Assembly (NCBI RefSeq): GCF_001507665.1 | Contig: NZ_CP013910.1 | Location: forward strand, 2,975,501 to 3,039,500 | DNA from: Deinococcus actinosclerus | GTDB lineage: Bacteria; Deinococcota; Deinococci; Deinococcales; Deinococcaceae | Direction of reading: 5' to 3' | DNA length: 64,000 nucleotides | Part shown: piece by piece, positions 25,352-35,669 of the stretch | Layout: each line of letters begins with the position of its first letter | How positions within the stretch are numbered: the first letter of the stretch is position 1 | Translations under genes and position numbers: made by a program | Notes under the pieces: model-generated | Told to the model about the DNA's origin: nothing | Database searches by the model: none | The model's input: the letters and a program-made list of their open reading frames with translations, nothing else

Positions 25352-27391
25352 TTAAGCGGGTTCGATGCGGATGCGGGTGTTGTGGAAGGTGCTGCCGCCC
25401 CCCAGGTCGGTGAGGGTCTGCGCGGTGAGCTCGTTGATGCTGCGCCCGTCCGGCGCGCTGAGGCCCCACCACGTACCCTCCAGGATGGCCGCGCCGGGCT
25501 GCGCGGCGTCCGTGACCTTCACGCGGCGCTGCACGCTGCCGATCTCGCTGGTCAGCGTGGCGAGCGCCCCGTCGGTCACGCCGGACGCCTGCGCGTCACC
25601 TGGGTGCAGCAGCAGGTGCGGCTCGCCCCCCTCGGCGCGGTTGAGGTTCGCCAGATTCCCGTAGGTACTGTTCAGGAAGTGATGCGCGGGCGGCGTGAGC
25701 AGCCGCACCGGGTACTCGGCGTTCAGGCCCGCCAGGGGCTCACGGTGCGCGGGCGCGGGGCTGAGCTGCACCTTCCCGCTGGGCGTCTCCGCGCCGTGCG
25801 CGTACGGCAGGAACCCGTCGGGGAGGTTCAGGCGGACGCTGCCCTCGGCCTTCAATCTCTCGGGGGTGATGCCCGCCACGAGGGGGTGGTCACTGGCCAG
25901 CAGCTCCTCCAGCAGCTCGTCCACCGTCCAGTACACACTGGGTTCGGTGACGCCTAGGCGGCGCGCGAGTTCCTGGAACACCCAGGAGTTCGGCCGCGCC
26001 TCGCCGGGGGCGTCCAGCGTGGCGGGGTTGTACCCCAGGTAGTGGTGGCCGTAGCTGGTGTACACGTCGGCGTGCTCGGCGAAGGTCGTGGCGGGCAGCA
26101 GGTAGTCGGCCAGCCGCGCCGTCTCGGTCATGGCCTGTTCCAGCACGACGACCAGCAGGTCGTCGCGTTGCAGGCCCGCGCGGACCCGCCCGGCGTCCGG
26201 GGCGACCACGGCGGGGTTGCAGTTGTAGATGAACGTGGCCCCGAAGCCCCGTTCCGGGCGCAGGGCGGCGGCGTACTCGTTCATGTTCACGCGCGCCGCG
26301 TCCGGGCGGATCAGGTGCGCGGCTCCCAGCCGGGTACGGTTCAGCCGGAACGCGCCGCTGTTGCTCAGGGTGCAGCCCCCACCCCGGTGCCGCCAGTCCC
26401 CCGTCAGCGCGGGGATCAGCGTCACGGCGCGGAGGTTCGTGCCGCCGTGCTCGTGGCGGGTCATGCCGTACCCCACCCGGAAGTACGTGGGCCGCGTCGT
26501 GCCGACCGCGCGGGCGAACGCACGGATCACGTCCGCGTCCAGCCCGGTGACCTCGGCGGTGCGCTCGGGCGTCCACTCGCGGGCCGCCTCGCGCAGCTCC
26601 CCCACGCCGGTGGTCGCCTCGGCGATGTACGCCTCGTCCGTCCAGCCGTGCGCGAACAGCTCGTGCATCACGCCCAGCGCCAGCGCGGCGTCCGTGCCGG
26701 GAATGATCTTCAGGTGCTCGTCCGCGAAGGCCGCCGTGCGGTTGCGGTACGGGTCCACGCACACGATCCGCGCCCCGGCCTTGCGGGCCGCCGTCAGGTG
26801 CGGCGTCAGGTGACTGTTCGTACTCAGGGAATTGATGCCCCACAGCACGATCAGCCGCGCGTGCGCCACGTCCGCCGGGTCCACCCCGAAGCGCGTGCCG
26901 TAACCCAGGCTCCAGGCCTCGGTGCCCGCCGTGGCGCAGATCGTCTCGTCCAGTTCCGGGGCGCCCAGCGCGCGGAACAGCGCATGCACGTGCGTGCCCT
27001 CCATCAGGCCCATCGTGCCCGCGTAGTTGTAGCGCAGGATGCTGCCGGGCCCGCGCGTGTCCAGCAGGGTGCGCAGGCGCGCGGCGATGTCGTCCAGCGC
27101 CTCGTCCCAGGTCACGCGCGCCCAGACCGGCTCGGCCTCCGTCTTCGCGTTCACGCGTTTCAGGGGGTACAGCGGCCGGTCCGGGTGGTTCGCGCGGGCC
27201 GGGTAATGCACGGTCTTGGCGCACGCGAAGCCCCTCGTGATCGGGTGGGCGGCGTCCCCCGTCACCTTCAGCATCCGCTCCGGGCCGCCCGGCGCGTCGC
27301 GGCCCACCGTCACCTTCAGGCGGCAGGCGTCCGGGCAGTCCAGCGGGCAGGTGAGCAGCACATCACGCGAAAGGGAGTCGGGCGCGGTCAT
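25352..27391 (-). CDS. molybdopterin oxidoreductase, single-subunit
   Basis: A protein of 679 residues of the DMSO-reductase superfamily. The N-terminal CPLDCPDAC plus Cys57 (Cys15, Cys19, Cys23, Cys57) fits a 4Fe-4S cluster, and Cys152 in ETICATAGTEAW is at the usual position of the molybdenum ligand. Molybdopterin-binding segments such as LWGINSLSTNSH and VLEQAMTETARLADYLLPA follow, and the C-terminal dinucleotide-binding domain is complete. No electron-transfer or membrane subunit and no signal peptide are seen, so it probably works in the cytoplasm with a soluble partner. Substrate not recognised. A TATCCT box 6 bases above the ATG gives it its own start. Confidence 0.9.
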   Translation of the reverse strand: MTAPDSLSRDVLLTCPLDCPDACRLKVTVGRDAPGGPERMLKVTGDAAHPITRGFACAKTVHYPARANHPDRPLYPLKRVNAKTEAEPVWARVTWDEALDDIAARLRTLLDTRGPGSILRYNYAGTMGLMEGTHVHALFRALGAPELDETICATAGTEAWSLGYGTRFGVDPADVAHARLIVLWGINSLSTNSHLTPHLTAARKAGARIVCVDPYRNRTAAFADEHLKIIPGTDAALALGVMHELFAHGWTDEAYIAEATTGVGELREAAREWTPERTAEVTGLDADVIRAFARAVGTTRPTYFRVGYGMTRHEHGGTNLRAVTLIPALTGDWRHRGGGCTLSNSGAFRLNRTRLGAAHLIRPDAARVNMNEYAAALRPERGFGATFIYNCNPAVVAPDAGRVRAGLQRDDLLVVVLEQAMTETARLADYLLPATTFAEHADVYTSYGHHYLGYNPATLDAPGEARPNSWVFQELARRLGVTEPSVYWTVDELLEELLASDHPLVAGITPERLKAEGSVRLNLPDGFLPYAHGAETPSGKVQLSPAPAHREPLAGLNAEYPVRLLTPPAHHFLNSTYGNLANLNRAEGGEPHLLLHPGDAQASGVTDGALATLTSEIGSVQRRVKVTDAAQPGAAILEGTWWGLSAPDGRSINELTAQTLTDLGGGSTFHNTRIRIEPA

Positions 27392-27397
27392 ACCGCG

Positions 27398-27403
27398 AGG
27401 ATA
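27398..27403 (-). promoter_or_regulatory. TATCCT -10 box for the molybdenum enzyme
   Basis: Minus-strand TATCCT ends 6 bases before the ATG at 27391. Confidence 0.45.
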
Positions 27404-27464
27404 CCCGCCCCCACCCCTGCACCGGGAGGGCCGGTTCAGGCGGACGGAGGCGGTGAGGTGGCGG

Positions 27465-28130
27465 TCACGGGAACGCCCGCCACTCCCCTTCCGAGATGAC
27501 CTGGGTCACGCCGTCCACCACTTGCAGGGCGCTCTGGTCGTCCAGGGCGTAGGCGGGCCCGCCGATCTGCGCGGCCCACGCCTCGGCGTTCGCCATGCGG
27601 TTGTCGGGGAAGTCGGGGTAGTTCAGGTGCGGGAAGATCGGGACGTCCACGAGGCCCAGCCCGCGGTCGTCGCCGTCCGCCCCGGCCCACGAGACGAACT
27701 GTGAACCGATGCGGGGCGTCAGGGCCATGCTGCCCGCGCTCACGCCCACCCAGACGGTGTCCTTCAGCTCGGGGAGCAGGTCGGCCAGTCCGGTCTGCCG
27801 CAGCCAGTGGGTCAGGAACGCTGCGTCGCCGCCGTCCACGAGGAGCACGTCGGCGGCGCGCACCCACGCCTCCCACTGCTCGCGGGGCCGGTGCGGCAGG
27901 GCCAGGAGTTCCAGCAGGCCCACGCTGGCCCAGCCCAGGTCCACCATCGGGGCGGGGCTGCGTCCGGCGACGAAGCGCCACGCGCTGCCGGGCGTGCACC
28001 AGGGGTGGCCGTGCTGCGCGGTGGGAATGCACAGCGCGTGACACTCGGCGGTGGGTCTGCCCAGCCTCTCGACCAGCGCGGCGTGGATGCTGGCGTTCGT
28101 GACGCCGCCGGAGGTCAGCAGCAGTTTCAT
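27465..28130 (-). CDS. peptidase E-like protein (S51 family)
   Basis: A protein of 221 residues. The nucleophile motif GVSAGSM (Ser131) follows a VDGGDAAFL loop, and a [12 protein letters not shown] stretch supplies the later conserved segment, as in PepE and cyanophycinase. PepE hydrolyses aspartyl dipeptides in the cytoplasm. Whether this one is a dipeptidase or a related amidase is not decided. Its ATG overlaps the preceding gene by ATGA. The start at 28130 is preferred over longer readings that lie over the RibD_C gene. Confidence 0.85.
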   Translation of the reverse strand: MKLLLTSGGVTNASIHAALVERLGRPTAECHALCIPTAQHGHPWCTPGSAWRFVAGRSPAPMVDLGWASVGLLELLALPHRPREQWEAWVRAADVLLVDGGDAAFLTHWLRQTGLADLLPELKDTVWVGVSAGSMALTPRIGSQFVSWAGADGDDRGLGLVDVPIFPHLNYPDFPDNRMANAEAWAAQIGGPAYALDDQSALQVVDGVTQVISEGEWRAFP

Positions 28131-28756
28131 CCGCCCGCCGCTGCGGTGCGGGTCACGTCGTACACGCTGAGCACGTTCCCGGACCCGGGGAAGGTCTCCG
28201 AGCGGATCAGGCGGAACTGCACCGGGGGGCGGCCCGTGAACAGCGGCGTGCCGCCGGGCCCGGCCAGCAGCGGGAAGGTGGTCAGGTGCAGTTCGTCCAC
28301 CAGTCCGCGGGCCAGCAGGTCGTTCCACAGCAGGCGGCTCAGGAGGATCAGCAGCGGCCCGCCCGGCTGGCCCTTCAGGGTGCGGACGGTGTCGGGCGCG
28401 TCGGCCACGCGGACGGCGCGGGCGTTCGGGAAGGCGGTCAGGTCGTCGGGGGTCAGGTGGTCGGACACGATGACCACCTCGATCTGCGCGATGCGGCGCG
28501 CGAAGGCCCGGCGGACGTCGGTCGCGCCCGGATCGGTCAGGACGCCCTGCCAGTAGCGCAGGTTGTTCCGCGCGGACTCGCGCCCGGCCAGCAGCAGCGT
28601 GCCCGCGCGCTCCAGCAGCGAGAGCGTGGCGTGATCGAACCCGTCGTCGGCGTGGTAGTCGGGGTGCTGGTACTCGAACAGCGGCGCGAGGGTGCGAGTG
28701 GCGTCCTCGTAGCAGCCGTCCAGCGTGACGAAATTACAGACGATCAGGGGACGCAT
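28127..28756 (-). CDS. RibD_C/DHFR-fold reductase, copy 2
   Basis: A protein of 209 residues, opening [17 protein letters not shown], nearly the same as the start of the copy at 24807-25340, and ending with the matching [28 protein letters not shown]. The middle differs, with a longer insertion ([19 protein letters not shown]). Probably NADPH-dependent; the substrate is unknown. It overlaps the peptidase E gene by ATGA and lies 20 bp below the first VOC gene. Confidence 0.86.
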   Translation of the reverse strand: MRPLIVCNFVTLDGCYEDATRTLAPLFEYQHPDYHADDGFDHATLSLLERAGTLLLAGRESARNNLRYWQGVLTDPGATDVRRAFARRIAQIEVVIVSDHLTPDDLTAFPNARAVRVADAPDTVRTLKGQPGGPLLILLSRLLWNDLLARGLVDELHLTTFPLLAGPGGTPLFTGRPPVQFRLIRSETFPGSGNVLSVYDVTRTAAAGG

Positions 28757-28776
28757 GCGGGGGGCACCTCCGACAT

Positions 28777-29187
28777 TCAGGGGCGGGCGGTGATCTGCTG
28801 GACACTCCAGCCGTTGCCGTCGGGGTCCTGGAAGGACAGGAAGCCCACGAAGTTCAGGTCGTCGTCGGGCGTGGCGGGGCGGGGGGTGGGGCCGCCGCGC
28901 ACCTGCATGTCGGAGACGGGCACGCCGCGCGCGAGCAGTTCGGCGTGCGCGGCGCGCAGGTCGTTCACGACGAGCTGCATGCCCCGGAGGGTGCCCGGCG
29001 GCATGGGCCGCAGCGCGGAGCCGATCACGACGCTGCACCCGGAGCCGCGCGGCGTGAACTGGATGAGGCGCTGGCCGCCGCGCACGGTGTCGTGGTCGAC
29101 GTGAAAGCCCAGCCCGTCGGCGTAGAAGGCGCGGGCGCGGTCGAGGTCCGTGACGGGCACCACGATGACTTCCAGGGTCCAGTTCAT
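28777..29187 (-). CDS. VOC family protein (glyoxalase/bleomycin resistance fold), copy 1
   Basis: A protein of 136 residues: [23 protein letters not shown] start, LIQF strand and [17 protein letters not shown] end are characteristic of VOC domains. In glyoxalase-like members the end carries a metal-binding Glu; here the last motif is QDPDGNGW. Enzyme or binding protein cannot be separated. Its ATG overlaps the next upstream VOC gene by ATGA (29184-29187). Confidence 0.88.
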   Translation of the reverse strand: MNWTLEVIVVPVTDLDRARAFYADGLGFHVDHDTVRGGQRLIQFTPRGSGCSVVIGSALRPMPPGTLRGMQLVVNDLRAAHAELLARGVPVSDMQVRGGPTPRPATPDDDLNFVGFLSFQDPDGNGWSVQQITARP

Positions 29188-29558
29188 GCCGGGAGGTTCA
29201 CCTGCCAGGACACGCCGTGCGGGTCGTTCAGCCACGCGAAGCGGACACTGAAGCCGTAGTCGTCGGGGGGCATGAGGTACTCGCCGCCCGCGCCGAGCGC
29301 GCCGCACACCCGGTCGAATTCCTCACGGGTGTCGCAGTCGAGGAACAGCGACGTGGACGGCGTGAACGTGAACGCGTGCGGGACGGGCGAGTCGGTGACG
29401 CGCACGCGCTGCCCGCTCAGCTCCAGTTCGGCCATCTGCACGCGGCCTTCCGGGGTGTCCTGGCGGTGCAGGAGGCGCGCGCCAGGCAGGGTCAGGTACA
29501 GCGCCAGGGCGGGCGCGGCCTGTCCCTGGAACATCAGAAACGGGGTGACGGCGCGCAT
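29184..29558 (-). CDS. VOC family protein, PhnB-like, copy 2
   Basis: A protein of 124 residues of the 3-demethylubiquinone methyltransferase/PhnB-like VOC type: [39 protein letters not shown] and [18 protein letters not shown]. These are usually homodimers; molecular roles are rarely known. The start and the stop both overlap neighbouring VOC genes, showing tight translational coupling. Confidence 0.88.
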   Translation of the reverse strand: MRAVTPFLMFQGQAAPALALYLTLPGARLLHRQDTPEGRVQMAELELSGQRVRVTDSPVPHAFTFTPSTSLFLDCDTREEFDRVCGALGAGGEYLMPPDDYGFSVRFAWLNDPHGVSWQVNLPA

Positions 29559-29968
29559 CAGCCGGGCTGGGGGAGGACGTTCATCATCCAGTGGTGCCCG
29601 TAGCGGTCGGTGAGCTGCCCGAAGGTGCCGCCCCAGAACGAGGGGCTCAGGGGGTGCGTGACCGCGCCGCCCTGAGAGAGCGAGCCGAAGACCTGCCGGG
29701 CGTGCCCCAGGTCGTGGGTGGTCAGCGCCAGGGTGACGCTGTGGGTGCGGCCCACGTCCTCGGTCATGTCCGAGGCGCTCAGAGTCAGGGCGCCGCTCGT
29801 GAGGCTGCCGTGCAGGATGAACTCCTGCATGTGCGCCGGGATCTGCGCGGCGACCGGGGAGTCCGCGACGGTCATGAGGTCCAGGGTGCCGCCCAGGCAG
29901 GACCGGTAGAACTCCAGGGCCTCGCGGGCCTGTCCATCAAAGCCAAGGTAGGGGTGCAGGGTGAACAT
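29558..29968 (-). CDS. VOC family protein, PhnB-like, copy 3
   Basis: A protein of 136 residues: LHPYLGFDGQAREALEFYRSCLGG start, MQEFILHGSLTSGALTLSASD in the middle, and WGGTFGQLTDRYGHHWMMN end, the pattern of PhnB/YjdN proteins. The stop and the next start share one base (TGATG). It is one of three consecutive VOC genes that are similar in fold but not close copies. Confidence 0.9.
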   Translation of the reverse strand: MFTLHPYLGFDGQAREALEFYRSCLGGTLDLMTVADSPVAAQIPAHMQEFILHGSLTSGALTLSASDMTEDVGRTHSVTLALTTHDLGHARQVFGSLSQGGAVTHPLSPSFWGGTFGQLTDRYGHHWMMNVLPQPG

Positions 29969-29984
29969 GGGTGACCTCCAGGGA

Positions 29985-30431
29985 TCAGGTGTGCGTGAGG
30001 CTGGCCAGGACGGCCTGGATGCGGCGGGTGCGGGTCGCGTCTGCCCTGGCCGTCTCGACCTGCCGGGCGTGTTCCCGCTGGCGGCTGGGGCTGAGCTGGC
30101 TGAAGGCGTCCCGGGCGCCGGGCTGCGCGTCGAGGGCGGATTGCAGGTCGGTGGGGAGGGTCACCTCGCGTGGGGCGGCGTCGGGCGTCAGGGTGACGGT
30201 CACGGTGTCCCCGGCATTCAGACCGGCAGCGGCGCGGTGTTCGGCACTGACGGGCAGCAGGGTCTGTCCCCCCATGACGCCCAGGGTGGAACGGTAGCTG
30301 TGCGTGCCGTTCAGGGTGACGTGGACGGACGGGCGGCGGCCCGAGTTCAGTTCTGTGATGACGTGCTCGGGGACGCTCAGGCCGGTGGCGGTCTTGCCGT
30401 GCAGAGTCAGGGTGGCGGTGAACGTGGGCAT
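29985..30431 (-). CDS. DUF1905/YdeI-like (OmdA) domain protein
   Basis: A protein of 148 residues. The N-terminal beta domain (TFTATLTLHGKTATGLSVPEHV ... SYRSTLGVMGGQTLLPVSAEHR) is DUF1905, and the C terminus (FSQLSPSRQREHARQVETARADATRTRRI) is the YdeI/OmdA helix region. Such proteins are small, cytoplasmic and of unknown role, often near VOC genes. ATG 30431 is chosen because the reading above it is a proline-rich tail. It leads the left-pointing block that ends at 24067. Confidence 0.85.
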   Translation of the reverse strand: MPTFTATLTLHGKTATGLSVPEHVITELNSGRRPSVHVTLNGTHSYRSTLGVMGGQTLLPVSAEHRAAAGLNAGDTVTVTLTPDAAPREVTLPTDLQSALDAQPGARDAFSQLSPSRQREHARQVETARADATRTRRIQAVLASLTHT

Positions 30432-30743
30432 GAGCGCTCCTGTGGTGTGCGGGGGACGGGGCAGTGGGGGGCCCGCCTGCGATCTGCGGCAGGTGTGGCG
30501 GGCGTCCGCCACGCCACCGCCCCACCAACGAATACCTACGAATGATTTAGCCTACAGCAGAACACATTGGAATGCAAGTCGCTATTTGATCGCAGTCAAG
30601 CCGGGAACCGGATAACGCAGTCTCCTCGCTCCAGCCATAGCCTTCAGAGGCCCTGAAGATGACCCTCAAGACCTCTGCCATTGGGTATGCCACTCGCCCC
30701 GCCACGCACCCGACATCTGCGGCGGTGACCGCTGCTGGACGCC
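30432..30743. other. 312-bp gap: promoter region with small inverted repeats
   Basis: No gene is seen. Near 30500 the sequence GTGGCGG-GCGT-CCGCCAC is an inverted repeat. The stretch 30530-30640 is AT-richer than its surroundings and holds the likely promoter of the left-pointing block. Confidence 0.45.
30549..30577 (-). promoter_or_regulatory. putative promoter of the 24-30 kb block
   Basis: On the minus strand TTGCAT (30572-30577) and TAGGCT (30549-30554) are separated by 17 bases. This gives a leader of about 110 bases before the DUF1905 gene. Confidence 0.35.
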
Positions 30744-31814
30744 CTACTTCAGGATGCCGCGGTCCACGAAGGCCGCCTTCACCGTGGCGGCCGCCTGGGC
30801 GCCGTACATCACCTGCGCGGTGTCCACGGTGTGCTGCGCGGCCGCCGCGAAGGTGGTGTCGGGTGCAAAGCGGAACTGCGCGTTGATGATGATCCGGTCG
30901 GCCTTGCGGACGTCCTTCAGCCCCTGGCGGATGTCCCACAGCGCGCGGGACCAGATCTCCCCGTCGGCGTGCACCTCGCCGCGCACGTCCTGCGGGTACT
31001 TCTTGTCCGTGTCGGTGCGGCGGATGCAGTGCGGCGCGCTGGTGTACGAAGTGCTGTCCCAGTCCATCAGGCACGGCAGGGGCGTCCTGACCGGCGCTCC
31101 GTTGGCCCGGGCCACCGAATCGGCCACCGTCAGCGCGAGGTAATCCCCGAACGCCTCGCCGATGCTCCCGGCTTCCAGGCTGGTCCCGAAGCCCGGCACC
31201 TGCGCGTTGTGCACCGCGTGCCCGTACTCGTGCACGATGACCTCGCCGTCCTCGGCGTCGTCCACGCCGCCCTTGCCCAGGCGGATGATGTCGGGCTGGT
31301 CGTTCTGGTACGAGTTGTCGATCCCGTACTGGCTGACCTTCAGCGCCTGCTGCCGCCTGTTCACGGGCGGCAGTTCGCTGCCGAAGCCCAGCGACTGGAT
31401 GTACTTCTGCGCCTCGGTCACCCAGAAGTACGCCATGACCTGCTCGAAGCCGTCCTGATCGCGGGTGAAGTTAAACGGTCCGCTGCCGTACACGGGCGTG
31501 CCGGTCTCCGTGACGACCTTCGCGTAGTCGCCGCTCAGGTACCCGCTGCCGTCGAGGTTCGTCAGGGTGACGGGGTAGTACGCGCTGGCGGGCACGGCGG
31601 CGGCGCTATCCTTCCCGTCCGTCAGGGACTGGTCGCCGGTCGTCTGCACGGGGTTCGGCACGAAGGCGCGCGCCGCGACCGAGGTCAGGCCCGTGGCCGG
31701 TTTGCCCGCGCCGCCCTGCGCGCTCAGCATGCCGCCGGCCGGGGTCTGCCCGCACGCGGCAAGCAGCGAAAGACCGAGGAGTCCCGTCAGGGCCGACCGA
31801 GGGTTGACTTTCAT
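30744..31814 (-). CDS. secreted lipoprotein metallopeptidase, M36/M4-like
   Basis: A protein of 356 residues with a lipobox LLAAC (Cys21). The zinc site HEYGH (195-199) plus Glu220 in GSIGEAFGDY is the gluzincin pattern, closest to fungalysin-like (M36) peptidases. The VHADGEIW segment further on holds the likely transition-state His. A normal M36 enzyme has a long propeptide; only about 100 residues precede the catalytic core here. It should cut proteins outside the inner membrane. A TAGACT box (31824-31829) is 9 bases above the ATG. Repeat copy B lies upstream. Confidence 0.87.
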   Translation of the reverse strand: MKVNPRSALTGLLGLSLLAACGQTPAGGMLSAQGGAGKPATGLTSVAARAFVPNPVQTTGDQSLTDGKDSAAAVPASAYYPVTLTNLDGSGYLSGDYAKVVTETGTPVYGSGPFNFTRDQDGFEQVMAYFWVTEAQKYIQSLGFGSELPPVNRRQQALKVSQYGIDNSYQNDQPDIIRLGKGGVDDAEDGEVIVHEYGHAVHNAQVPGFGTSLEAGSIGEAFGDYLALTVADSVARANGAPVRTPLPCLMDWDSTSYTSAPHCIRRTDTDKKYPQDVRGEVHADGEIWSRALWDIRQGLKDVRKADRIIINAQFRFAPDTTFAAAAQHTVDTAQVMYGAQAAATVKAAFVDRGILK

Positions 31815-31906
31815 GGTGCGGGCAGTCTACCCCACCCGCCGGGTGCTCACGAAAACCCCACACCCTCCCCCCGGACGGGTGGGGAGAATGCAGGATTGGC
31901 GGCGGG

Positions 31907-32071
31907 TCATATGGATTCCGTCTGTTTCGTTGGCACCCCGCAGGGTCACCGGGGTGCCAACTCCACGCCCCGAACCCGCTGTGCTCTTTCCCTGCGGGGC
32001 AGCTCTGCGAGTCGCATCCACCCGGGTTGAACGGTGCTGGCACACCGTTCAACCGGAGTCCGTGTCAGTCC
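31907..32071 (+). repeat. dispersed hairpin repeat, copy B
   Basis: The longest copy. The GGATTCCGTCTGTTTCGTT core is followed by a 9-bp stem (GGCACCCCG/CGGGGTGCC), then CCACGCCC-GAACCCGC, the CTGCGGGGCAGCTCTGCGAGTC box shared with copy D, and a perfect 12-bp hairpin (GGTTGAACGGTG/CACCGTTCAACC) shared in weaker form with copy A. Its end GTCAGTCC holds the stop codon of the aldo/keto reductase. Confidence 0.8.
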
Positions 32072-32874
32072 CAGACGGGCCGGGCGCTCTCCGGGCTGGC
32101 GATGCGGGCGGCCTCGCCCACGTCCAGCGCCGCGATGCGGTCCAGGTCCTCGGCGGTCAGCTGAAGGTCCTGGGCGCGCAGGTTCCCGGCGAGGTTCTCG
32201 CGTTTTGTGCTGCTGGGAATCACGCTGAAGCCCTGCGCCAGCGCCCACGCGAGCGCCACCTGCGCGGGGTTCGCGCCGTGCGCCCCGGCGATGTCGCGCA
32301 GCACCGGGTCGTCCATGACCTTCCCGACCGCCAACGTCATGTACGACGTGAGGTGCAGGCCCTCCCCACGGGCGAACTCCACCAGTTTCCGGTTCTGGAG
32401 GTACGGGTGGATCTCCACCTGATTCGTCGCCAGCGGCACGCCGCCCAGGATCTCGCGGGCCCGGCGCAGCCCGGCAATGTTGAAGTTCGACACGCCGATC
32501 TCGCGCGTCAGGCCCTGCTCGCGCGCCTCGGCCAGCGCCGACAGGTACTCCTCGGGGTGCACCTCGCCGTTCGGGACCGGCCAGTGGATCAGGGTCAGGT
32601 CCACCTGCTCCACGCGCAGTTTCTCCAGGCTGACGCGCAGGCTGTCCAGCAGCGCGTCCCGGCGGTAGTTGGCAGGCTTGATCTTCGTGGTGAGGTACAC
32701 GTCCGCGCGCGGCACGCCACTCGCGGCGAGCACCTCGCCGATCTCGCCCTCGTTGTCGTAGCCCTGCGCCGTGTCGATGGCGCGGTAGCCCAGCTCCAGC
32801 GCGTCCGCGACCACCCGGCGGACCACGTCATCCTTCAGGCGGAACGTTCCCAATCCGAACTTCGGTACGGTCAT
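32065..32874 (-). CDS. aldo/keto reductase
   Basis: A protein of 269 residues, AKR5-like (2,5-diketogluconate reductase type). The catalytic tetrad is Asp34, Tyr39, Lys64 and His97. The NADPH loop [15 protein letters not shown] lies near the C terminus. It reduces aldehydes or ketones in the cytoplasm. The stop codon is inside repeat copy B, giving the short end ARPVWD. No -10 box is seen close to the ATG. Confidence 0.93.
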   Translation of the reverse strand: MTVPKFGLGTFRLKDDVVRRVVADALELGYRAIDTAQGYDNEGEIGEVLAASGVPRADVYLTTKIKPANYRRDALLDSLRVSLEKLRVEQVDLTLIHWPVPNGEVHPEEYLSALAEAREQGLTREIGVSNFNIAGLRRAREILGGVPLATNQVEIHPYLQNRKLVEFARGEGLHLTSYMTLAVGKVMDDPVLRDIAGAHGANPAQVALAWALAQGFSVIPSSTKRENLAGNLRAQDLQLTAEDLDRIAALDVGEAARIASPESARPVWD

Positions 32875-32910
32875 GGCCGCACTCTGCCACGCCCGCCCGC
32901 CGGGAAGAAT

Positions 32911-33042
32911 TCAGCGGATCTTCAGGGACAGCAGCGCCGCGCCCGCCGCGCACAACACCGCCAGCCAGCGCAGCGTCCAGCGGGTCGAGCACGGCCCGGC
33001 CTCCAGCCCCTGACCGGCCGCGTTCACCGTGAATTCCAGCAT
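32911..33042 (-). CDS. small single-helix membrane protein
   Basis: A 43-residue reading frame with ATG at 33042 and GGGAGG about 10 bases upstream. It has a polar N terminus and one membrane helix ([15 protein letters not shown]), and ends KIR. It lies between the aldo/keto reductase and pnp. Length and one good ribosome site are the only support, and no family is recognised. Confidence 0.45.
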   Translation of the reverse strand: MLEFTVNAAGQGLEAGPCSTRWTLRWLAVLCAAGAALLSLKIR

Positions 33043-33114
33043 GGTCGTCACGCCTCCCGCTCCGCGCCGCGCAGAGGTTGCCGCGCGTCACGGCGCGGGC
33101 CTGTCCGGGCGGGA

Positions 33115-33120
33115 TAGACT
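33115..33120 (+). promoter_or_regulatory. TAGACT -10 box for pnp
   Basis: TAGACT ends 7 bases before the pnp ATG and supports that start over the in-frame ATG at 33029. Confidence 0.5.
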
Positions 33121-33127
33121 GGATTTC

Positions 33128-35299
<2,172 letters not shown>

Positions 35300-35337
35300 G
35301 GATCAGGGTCGCAGGTTGAACGTTGACAGTTGAAGGA

Positions 35338-35366
35338 GGGGGCGTGCGGATCAATCGCACGCCCCT
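35338..35366 (+). terminator. hairpin after pnp
   Basis: A 10-bp perfect stem (35339-35348 with 35356-35365), 7-base loop, then TCTCCCC. Confidence 0.6.
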
Positions 35367-35385
35367 CTCCCCTTGTTACCCGCTG

Positions 35386-35625
35386 CTAGCGGTTCAGCAG
35401 CTGGTACAGGCCCACGGCGGTGCCGACCAGACCGGCGAGCAGGGCGGGCAACAGGGTCGCCAGGGGCGCGCCGAGCAGCAGCAGGGCGCCCAGCAGCGCG
35501 AAGGTCAGCAGTTCGCCCGCGATGCCGGGGACGGACACGCGCGGCAGGTCGCGGGTGAGCAGCAGGATGCTGCCGAGCGCCAGGGCGGCAGCCAGCAGGG
35601 ACATCAGCCAGAACAGGGCCGTCAT
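35386..35625 (-). CDS. small two- to three-helix membrane protein
   Basis: A protein of 79 residues made almost wholly of hydrophobic helices (about 3-24, 36-58 and 58-76) joined by a polar turn (TRDLPRVSVPGI). No family recognised. It faces pnp across a hairpin and has a TACACT box 6 bases above the ATG, which makes translation credible. Confidence 0.65.
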   Translation of the reverse strand: MTALFWLMSLLAAALALGSILLLTRDLPRVSVPGIAGELLTFALLGALLLLGAPLATLLPALLAGLVGTAVGLYQLLNR

Positions 35626-35631
35626 GCGCGC

Positions 35632-35637
35632 AGTGTA
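35632..35637 (-). promoter_or_regulatory. TACACT -10 box for the 79-residue membrane protein
   Basis: Minus-strand TACACT ends 6 bases before the ATG at 35625. Confidence 0.45.
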
Positions 35638-35669
35638 GAGCGCGGGGGCGGCCCTGTTCCTGTCAGGGG

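Noticed and set aside
24067..30431. The accessory block as a mobile island
   Set aside because: GC content and codon use match the neighbours, and there are no flanking repeats or recombinase.
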